A DNA stretch of 48,682 nt from Gammaproteobacteria bacterium (GTDB lineage: Bacteria; Pseudomonadota; Gammaproteobacteria; Xanthomonadales; Wenzhouxiangellaceae): contig JAJFKX010000026.1 of assembly GCA_021772985.1 (NCBI GenBank), forward strand, positions 1 through 48,682, in the 5' to 3' direction. Shown here piece by piece: positions 43,801 through 48,682 of this stretch; the stretch's first letter is position 1; the number at the start of each line of letters is the position of its first letter. The notes beneath the pieces were generated by a model. The model ran no database searches. It saw only the letters and a program-made list of their open reading frames with translations, and was not told where the DNA came from. A program made the position numbers and the translations under genes.

Positions 43801-44839
43801 CACCACCATTCGGATCGGTGGAATTCAAGGTCAAAGCAAATGCTGTCGGGGTGTTATCTTCATCTATGTTGACCGTAACCAGTCCACCTTCGGCAATTTG
43901 CGGGCCTTCCAAACTGCCTAGCAAGGCATTAACCACCATGGTTGCAGGCACATCAGCCTGTTGGGTGAACACGCCTGCGGCATTCACCGAGAAAAATGCA
44001 AATGGGTTGACGGCATCCGGGCGCGCCACCTGCAATACAGTTTTGTTGAGCATCGCAGAGACGCCCTGAGCGGCAAAGCAGCAGCCATTCTGCCCAGCGC
44101 CGATATTGGTAAAAGCACCGCTGGCCGGATCCACACTGGCCAGACGTTCCCCTGGCAGGACTGGGTCGTGGTATATCGCCAACAACCCGGCGTCCAGCAT
44201 CAGGCTGACTGGCGCCTGGGTTAAAACAGCCGCCGGCATCGCCAAACCACCAGTGCTTAAATCAATGGTGTATAACTGCCATTGCATGGTCGATATCGGT
44301 TGAGCGGTTAGGTACCACAGCTGATTATCTGCATCCAAAACATCCACACCTACTGCCACGGCACAGCAATCGGTAATACCAGCACCGATCGGGGTTAATG
44401 CCGCGGTGGTGGTATTAACACTGTTCAACTGCAGGCTTGTCATACCGATGGTTTGGGTTAGCGCCAGCAAACGGTTGTTGCTGTCATCCCAGCTTAGTGC
44501 CAGCACTTTCAAGGTAGCAGGAAAGGCTATCGAAGCCTGAGCGCTGTTCCCGGTGGTGCTATCCAGCACATAAAACGACTGAGCCACAGAACCGGTCGGA
44601 CTGCCGACAAAAAACACGTTGGTGTCGTTATGAGTTGCCAGTTCGCCAGCCACGCTGCAGCATGCTGTCTCACCGGTACCCATGGGTGTGATCACGCCCA
44701 AGTCACTCACATCAGCCAGCAATTCGGTATTGGTGGTCGTATCGTAGATCAACCCCAGGGTTGCGGCCTGCAGGTTAAAGGTCAAACCGCACAGTCCCAA
44801 CAGGACTGCCGGCAGGAGTTTCCAGCGGTTCATGGCCAA
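40814..44839 (-). CDS. Large exported repeat protein with IPTL-CTERM sorting signal
   Basis: The 1,341-residue protein has a signal peptide (about residues 1-25), an N-terminal region (to about 330) of beta-propeller-like repeats with three vicinal Cys-Cys pairs (ETACCSV, ITDCCAV, QNGCCFA), one cadherin/Ig-like unit, then seven 109-residue repeats starting VND(A/V)P(S/T)F and ending near DDGGTANGG, each with an acidic Asp-rich end that may bind calcium. A DUF11-like domain follows. The C-terminus (EVPTLSRWSLLLLILLLAG, then a basic tail) is an IPTL-CTERM sorting signal, recognised by a rhombosortase/exosortase-like enzyme. AGGAGG overlaps the stop of the upstream S74 gene, so the two are translationally coupled. 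Likely cell-surface or extracellular matrix protein. Confidence 0.93.
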   Translation of the reverse strand: MAMNRWKLLPAVLLGLCGLTFNLQAATLGLIYDTTTNTELLADVSDLGVITPMGTGETACCSVAGELATHNDTNVFFVGSPTGSVAQSFYVLDSTTGNSAQASIAFPATLKVLALSWDDSNNRLLALTQTIGMTSLQLNSVNTTTAALTPIGAGITDCCAVAVGVDVLDADNQLWYLTAQPISTMQWQLYTIDLSTGGLAMPAAVLTQAPVSLMLDAGLLAIYHDPVLPGERLASVDPASGAFTNIGAGQNGCCFAAQGVSAMLNKTVLQVARPDAVNPFAFFSVNAAGVFTQQADVPATMVVNALLGSLEGPQIAEGGLVTVNIDEDNTPTAFALTLNSTDPNGGGLTWSISTPAAMGTAGVAPPGTGLSQVINYTANADVNGMDSFVVQVIDTNGEFDSIIVNVAINPVNDAPSFAIGPNQMANEDSGVQSVPNWVTAISPGPVNEAGQTVQFLVGNDNAGLFSAAPAVATDGTLTYTPAPNQFGTATVMVQAMDDGGTASGGINTSAVQMATITILPVNDAPSFIAGPDQNVLEEAGLQTVPGWATMLSPGPANESSQALSFVVGNNDNTLFSQQPAVDPTGTLTYTPAVDAVGTAIVSVQIMDDGGVANGGVNISAVQMFNINIGEVNDAPSFTPGPNQNVLEDAGAQAVAWATNIDPGAASEVGQMLTFIVSNNNNALFSVQPAIDASGMLTFTSAADEVGNALVDVQLMDDGGTANGGMDTSAVIQFTIDVAEVNDAPSFTAGPNQTVLEDAGLQTVPAWATNISPGPASENSRVLTFNVSNDNNALFSQQPAVDGVTGTLTFTPAVDAVGIAIVDVALMDDGGTANGGVDTSPVQQFTIEITEVNDAPTFTPGPDQNVLEDAGAQAVAWATNIDPGAASEVGQILTFIVSNNNNALFTVQPAIDAGGMLTFTSAPDQVGTAVVDVQLMDDGGTADGGVDISAVIQFNINVAEVNDVPSFTAGPNQALLKDLGPQTVVGWATNLSPGPASEAGQMLSFVVSNNNNPLFSQQPSIDPSGTLTFTSAPDANGIATVDVAIMDDGGTANGGVDTSAVQQFTIDIAAVNDAPSFMVGPDVFAFDEDPAQMISPWATTISAGPPDENGQALTFNVVGNTDPSLFAVQPAVAPDGSLSFTPMLGGDGDSIITLELMDDGGTANGGVDTSPTQNFTITIGPAIADLELTLTAVNAPLVIHPFVSFDIVMQVINSGPQPATGVSTEVTLSSQLAFTGAQAGCADLVGGLVIWDLGALGNNGASASCAFTVQVTGLGALTAVGTTTSDQLDPDPVNNTDITLIQVLESVALEVPTLSRWSLLLLILLLAGLSVRHGEMRKAVRR
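41290..43610 (-). repeat. Seven tandem 109-residue (about 327 bp) coding repeats
   Basis: Seven units inside the surface protein open with VNDAPSF or a close variant and run to the next. Units three and five are nearly identical over long stretches, and units alternate between two subtypes, which suggests duplication of pairs. One diverged copy of the unit lies in the partial gene at the right edge (near 47,000-47,330). Confidence 0.9.
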
Positions 44840-44843
44840 CCTC

Positions 44844-46349
44844 CTAGCGGTTGACTATCTGCTGAGTATCCTGATCTTGCTTGTGCTCCAGCACCTGCAC
44901 CATTAAGGCTTCCAGCCGTTGCAGGCGTGCTTCCAGTTCGGTTATGCGCTGGTCTTTGGCTTCCAGTTCGAACAGCAATGCCTGGCTGGAGGCCAGTGCC
45001 ACGGCGGCCATATCGGAAGTGGCAATGTGTTCCGCATCAGTGCCCAGTCCGTAAGCAGCATAGAACTCTTCGGCCACCGGACCCAGATGGCGTTCATCAT
45101 CAGCCTGGTGCTTGTAATTCCAGGTGCTGATATCCAAACCCTTGAGTGCAGTCAACATCGTCTGGTGGTCGATACCGGCAAAATGTTCCTTGCTGTCACG
45201 ACGGGACAATTGCGCCAATGTGCCGGACAAAATCATATCGCCGCTATCTGCCAGGCTCAGCAAGTCTGCGGTCGGCCCAGAGCGTTGTACCAAAAATGCT
45301 GGATCACCGTTATTGCGTGAGCGCACATGCAGGGTAGCGTTTGCCTCAATGGCAGAGCCGACACCAATCGACACCTGTCCCTCGTTATCCAGGTTTAAGG
45401 TGTCTGCATCTGTCCCTGGTTGAATACGAAATGCCAAAGCACTGCCGTTGGTAACATCACGAATAAAAAAATTGGTTTCGTTAGAAACTATATCAAAGAC
45501 CTGACTGGCAAACCCGTTACTGCCGTTTTGTTCCAGCCGAACTGTCGGCGAATCACCATCAGCTATATAAAATTCTATCCCGCCAGGTGTATTGGTAGCC
45601 AAACCAATGTTTCCGGCATCATTCATATATAAAGAATTAACCGGCGCTCCGGCTTCAAAGGTGGCGATGCGCCGCCCGGCTGTCGAATCTTCCAACGCAA
45701 ATAAATTCATGCCGCCATTAGTGGAATCATTGGCAATCAGCCGCCAGTCATTGCCGGGAAAGCTGCCACTGGCACTGGTGTCGTCAAAATGTATGCGCAG
45801 ATTATTTTCCTGCAAACGGAAAGTATCGAAACCAAAATTCGGCGCACTGGGGCAATCGAAACCCACACACAAACCGCCTTGAATCACACCATCCTGGCCT
45901 TGCGGCACAATCACAACACGCGGAACAGGCACAGGATTAGCGGCATCAGTATTTTCACCATCCTCATCCGCCGCTTCGCTAAAACTGTTGCCCAGTACGG
46001 CAAAACTTCCGCTGGATACAGTCAATTCAGAATCGATGATTGATACTCCGCCCTGCGTACCACGGGCGGCATCACGGGCCTGGATTTGTGCAGGCGTCAG
46101 CAATGGCGTCAATACCACCTGATAAGTGTACTGGCCATCCAGCCGCGGTAACGGAATGGTGATCTGCTGACCACGTTCGAAACTGAGTTGCTGCTGGCCA
46201 TAAGGGCCGCCAATGCTTGCCACAGCACTGATAAAATCAATGGAAGGGGTAATCAGCAAGCCATCGGGACTTTCCTCAACCGTGAAATTGGCGAATACAG
46301 CAGATGAAAAAATAAGTGAAAACAGTGCAGTTACTGTGCGCTTGCTCAT
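44844..46349 (-). CDS. Exported protein with endosialidase intramolecular chaperone (Peptidase S74) domain
   Basis: The 501-residue protein has a signal peptide (about residues 1-20, SSAVFA). The middle is a beta-rich, low-complexity region like tail-fibre stalks (NLRIHFDDTSASGSFPGNDW, EFYIADGDSPTVRLEQ). Near residue 385 the sequence LSRRDSKEHFAGID opens the S74 chaperone domain, with LDISTWNYK and HLGPVAEEF. A C-terminal coiled coil (ELEAKDQRITELEARLQRLE) fits trimerisation. S74 domains help fold trimeric beta-helix stalks and then cleave themselves off. CTGGAG precedes the ATG by seven bases. It is upstream of and coupled to the IPTL-CTERM gene. Confidence 0.88.
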   Translation of the reverse strand: MSKRTVTALFSLIFSSAVFANFTVEESPDGLLITPSIDFISAVASIGGPYGQQQLSFERGQQITIPLPRLDGQYTYQVVLTPLLTPAQIQARDAARGTQGGVSIIDSELTVSSGSFAVLGNSFSEAADEDGENTDAANPVPVPRVVIVPQGQDGVIQGGLCVGFDCPSAPNFGFDTFRLQENNLRIHFDDTSASGSFPGNDWRLIANDSTNGGMNLFALEDSTAGRRIATFEAGAPVNSLYMNDAGNIGLATNTPGGIEFYIADGDSPTVRLEQNGSNGFASQVFDIVSNETNFFIRDVTNGSALAFRIQPGTDADTLNLDNEGQVSIGVGSAIEANATLHVRSRNNGDPAFLVQRSGPTADLLSLADSGDMILSGTLAQLSRRDSKEHFAGIDHQTMLTALKGLDISTWNYKHQADDERHLGPVAEEFYAAYGLGTDAEHIATSDMAAVALASSQALLFELEAKDQRITELEARLQRLEALMVQVLEHKQDQDTQQIVNR

Positions 46350-46579
46350 GACTAGGCTCCAGGGCGGATGGTTTTTCAGCGATTATGTTATAACCGGGAA
46401 TAAGCCTTTCTGAATTGTGCCCGGCTTCTCACAGACGCGCACAAATTGCTTATTTCCGCTAATTTATCCTAGCAGTATAGCCCTTCAGATATAGGGCTGA
46501 CCAGCGCCTGCCCAGTATTTTTCAATATTTAACTTACGCAAAAATTGTACCCACGCGAATACATGGGAATTGCAAACTG
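46350..46579 (-). promoter_or_regulatory. Gap with possible promoter of the S74/IPTL-CTERM unit
   Basis: 230 bases between the S74 start and the stop of the next gene. On the minus strand TATACT lies in GGGCTATACTGC as a -10 candidate, near a 6-bp hairpin AGCCCT/AGGGCT that may end the upstream gene. The -35 is poor. No gene is visible in this gap. Confidence 0.35.
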
Positions 46580-48682
46580 TCATTCAGTTTCAAACCCGTC
46601 AACGAACAGACCGACCGGATCAGTATCGCTGCTGCCATTATTTCCCAGGTTCGGGTCCGGTAACCCTGCGGGTGAAAAAATACTGGCGCTGTTAGTGACA
46701 CTGCCGCCTTCCGGTTCAGTAACGGTAACAGTTAATGTATACACCACTGACCCACCCGCCGGAATACTGACCGTATCGTTGATATTGCCATTGCCCGAAG
46801 CCGTGCAGACCGCCCCGGCGGTGGCGCTGCAGATCCAGCTGGCATTGCTGAGATTGGGCGGCAGGTTATCTGCTACTGTTGCACCGGTTGCATCACTGGG
46901 GCCGGCATTGGCCACCACTATGGTATAGGCAAACGTCTGGTTCTCATCCAGCCCGCCAAGGCCGTTGCCCTTGGTGATGCTCAGGTCAGCAGCATCGGTG
47001 GACAAAATGGTGATGGTAAATGATTGCTCACCGGATTGATTATCACCACCGTCGGCTACTCCACCATCATCCATGATAAACATGGTAATCGTGGCAACTC
47101 CATCTGCCCCCGTTTGCGGAGTGAAGTTTAACGAGCCATCTGCCGCCACTTGTGGCTGTGCAGAAAACAGGCCAGCATCACTGACCGAGCTTACCGTGAA
47201 ATTAACCATTTGCCCGGACTCGTCAGCCGGTCCAGCACTGATTTCGGTGGCCCAAGGAGCGATCACTTGCGTACCAGCATCATTATCAACGCTTTGATTG
47301 GGTCCAACAGTAAATGCCGGCTGATCGTTAACAGCGGCAATATTCAATTGAACTGTGGCCGATGCTAAACGTGTAAGGGTTTCATCATCAGCCTGGATGG
47401 ATAAGCTATCGACACCGTTAAAGTCTTCATCTGGTTGATAACTGGCCCCATCCAAGGCTTGATTGACCGCTGCCACTGTCCCGCTGAACTCCTGCAGGCT
47501 ATCATCCATACCATCGCCTGCAGTAAAACTTAGTCCGGCTGTGCCGTTCAGGCTGAGCAAACCATTACTTACCGAAGCGCTGATAAATACCACTGGCGCA
47601 CCCGGATCAATCACGCTGATACCGGTTAACAATAGTGTCTGGTCTTCCAAACCACTAATACTCAAAGGTGTAATCAGGCTGGCATCGATATTGTTGATGG
47701 TAACGGTGGCGCTGGCTTGGCCTTGAACATCATTGCCATCATCATCTGAGGCCGAAGCCGTGATGACATCGGTTTCACTGCTGCCACCAACACCGTTGAC
47801 GGTAACGGTAAAGCTGCAAGCATAACTGCCACCAGGTGCAATATTCTGTGGCACCGAGCAGATACCCTGACCATTCAGATCACCATGGATATCGTCACTT
47901 AATGTGGTTAAGGTAATCATTTCCACACCGGTATTATTGACCTGGGTGCTGAAAGTTACATCTCCACCCGGTTCGTTCACATTGTTTGGTGAAGCCGACT
48001 TGTTGACTGTGATACTTGGAACCACATCATTAATCATCACCGTGGCACTGGCCTGGCCCTGGACATTGTTGCCGTCATCGTCTGAGATAGTAGCTGTGAT
48101 GGTATCGGTTTCGCTGTCACCGGCATTACCGTTGATCATAGCTATGAAACTACAGCTGTAACCACTGCCCATGGCAATGTTCTGCGGCACACTGCAATCA
48201 CCCTGGCCGTTCAAATCACCATGAATGTTGTCTACTAGTGAATTCAACGTAATAACTTCATCACCGGTGTTTTGTACCTGAGCTCTGAATGTGACATTGC
48301 CACCCGGTTCATTGACATTATCGGGAACCGCCGATTTGCTGACGATGATTTCTGGTTGCACATCATTGATAGTGACAGTAGCACTGGCCTGCGCTTGAAC
48401 ATCGTTGCCGTCATCATCTGAAACAGCGGCCATGATGGTATCGGTTTCACTGTCACCGGCATTACCGCTGACCGTTGCTATGAAACTGCAGCTGTAACTA
48501 TTCCCGGCCACTATGGTTTGCGGCACACTGCAATCCCCCTGGCCATTCAGATCACCGCGGATATCGTCCACCAGTGTATTCAAGGTGACGGCTTCATCAC
48601 CAGTGTTCTGTACCTGCACATTGAATGTGACATCGCCGCCCGGTTCATCGACATTATCGGGAACCGCCGATTTGCTGACGAT
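46580..48682 (-). CDS. Large repeat protein with DUF11-like domain and DGFE-type C terminus, 5' end outside window
   Basis: The frame is open from the right edge to the stop at 46580 (at least 700 residues); the start lies outside. In order it has 112-residue repeats with VNTGDE-like openings, GDLNGQGDCSV, and ending near SATVTINDV (three full copies plus part of a fourth), a cadherin-like part, one VND-type unit shared with the IPTL-CTERM protein, a DUF11-like domain (LSITKGNGLGGLDE, VVANAGPSDATG, PDPNLGNN) and the terminal GLFVDGFETE. Each 112-residue repeat has one Cys pair and Asp-rich DDDGN runs. It is probably exported and extracellular, in the same class as its neighbours. Confidence 0.92.
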   Translation of the reverse strand: MVSKSAVPDNVDEPGGDVTFNVQVQNTGDEAVTLNTLVDDIRGDLNGQGDCSVPQTIVAGNSYSCSFIATVSGNAGDSETDTIMAAVSDDDGNDVQAQASATVTINDVQPEIIVSKSAVPDNVNEPGGNVTFRAQVQNTGDEVITLNSLVDNIHGDLNGQGDCSVPQNIAMGSGYSCSFIAMINGNAGDSETDTITATISDDDGNNVQGQASATVMINDVVPSITVNKSASPNNVNEPGGDVTFSTQVNNTGVEMITLTTLSDDIHGDLNGQGICSVPQNIAPGGSYACSFTVTVNGVGGSSETDVITASASDDDGNDVQGQASATVTINNIDASLITPLSISGLEDQTLLLTGISVIDPGAPVVFISASVSNGLLSLNGTAGLSFTAGDGMDDSLQEFSGTVAAVNQALDGASYQPDEDFNGVDSLSIQADDETLTRLASATVQLNIAAVNDQPAFTVGPNQSVDNDAGTQVIAPWATEISAGPADESGQMVNFTVSSVSDAGLFSAQPQVAADGSLNFTPQTGADGVATITMFIMDDGGVADGGDNQSGEQSFTITILSTDAADLSITKGNGLGGLDENQTFAYTIVVANAGPSDATGATVADNLPPNLSNASWICSATAGAVCTASGNGNINDTVSIPAGGSVVYTLTVTVTEPEGGSVTNSASIFSPAGLPDPNLGNNGSSDTDPVGLFVDGFETE
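47730..48682 (-). repeat. Tandem 336-bp coding repeats
   Basis: The segment GAACCGCCGATTTGCTGACG recurs exactly 336 bases apart at about 48325 and 48661, and the encoded 112-residue units run in register. Copies are very similar at the DNA level, so recent duplication or gene conversion is likely. The array continues beyond the right edge. Confidence 0.88.

Noticed and set aside
40814-44839. CRISPR-like or satellite array in the 327-bp repeats
   Set aside because: The repeats are long, in frame and encode protein domains with drift; there are no short direct repeats with unique spacers.
44844-46349. Prophage tail gene
   Set aside because: The S74 protein has a signal peptide and lies among exported repeat proteins; no other phage gene is nearby.

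Overview
The window looks like chromosome from a mid-GC gammaproteobacterium. The evidence is a split methylcitrate-cycle pair (prpB, prpC), YadG/YadH-type and Nat-type ABC systems, an IPTL-CTERM surface protein and a proteobacterial tRNA carrying an encoded CCA end. I cannot name the genus from sequence alone. || Region 1, 1-25,693, all on the minus strand: the right-hand part of a nonribosomal peptide biosynthetic cluster. Read in transcription order (right to left) it holds a membrane-fusion protein, a LolD/MacB-type ATPase, two FtsX/MacB-type permeases, an MsbA/SyrD-type exporter, a small unknown protein, an MbtH-like protein, a Cys-nucleophile alpha/beta-hydrolase of the SyrC/CmaE type, a free-standing adenylation domain, a free-standing carrier protein, a SyrB2-type non-heme iron halogenase with the diagnostic H-x-A motif, and a giant NRPS that runs off the left edge after at least 4,744 residues. 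The visible NRPS order is C*-A-T / C-A-T / C-A-T / C-A-T-E / C..., where the first C domain has lost its catalytic motif. The cassette between 14,380 and 17,951 should load an aliphatic amino acid (Val or aminobutyrate by code) on the free carrier protein, chlorinate an unactivated carbon there, and pass the chlorinated residue by the Cys acyltransferase to an NRPS module. This is the most exciting part of the window: the split A plus T arrangement recalls CytC1/CytC2/CytC3, combined with a SyrC-like shuttle and a large modular NRPS. || Region 2, 25,694-31,576: a 472-base gap with the likely operon promoter, a tRNA with CAU anticodon, a YadG/YadH-like ABC pair, a secreted TAP-type peptidase, and a NatA/NatB-like ABC pair. 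|| Region 3, 31,577-35,869: an ECF sigma factor, a membrane protein that is probably its anti-sigma factor, and two exported HEAT-repeat proteins in one overlapping operon, with a divergent patatin-like phospholipase. || Region 4, 36,011-40,724: an isoprenylcysteine-methyltransferase-like membrane protein, an exported esterase, an XRE regulator plus membrane protein unit behind a perfect 16-bp inverted repeat, then prpC and prpB. || Region 5, 40,814-48,682: three large, repeat-rich exported proteins on the minus strand: an IPTL-CTERM protein with seven 109-residue repeats, an endosialidase-chaperone (S74) protein translationally coupled to it, and a partial protein with 112-residue (336 bp) repeats, a DUF11-like domain and an unusual DGFE-type C terminus. 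They look like a surface or extracellular adhesion module.
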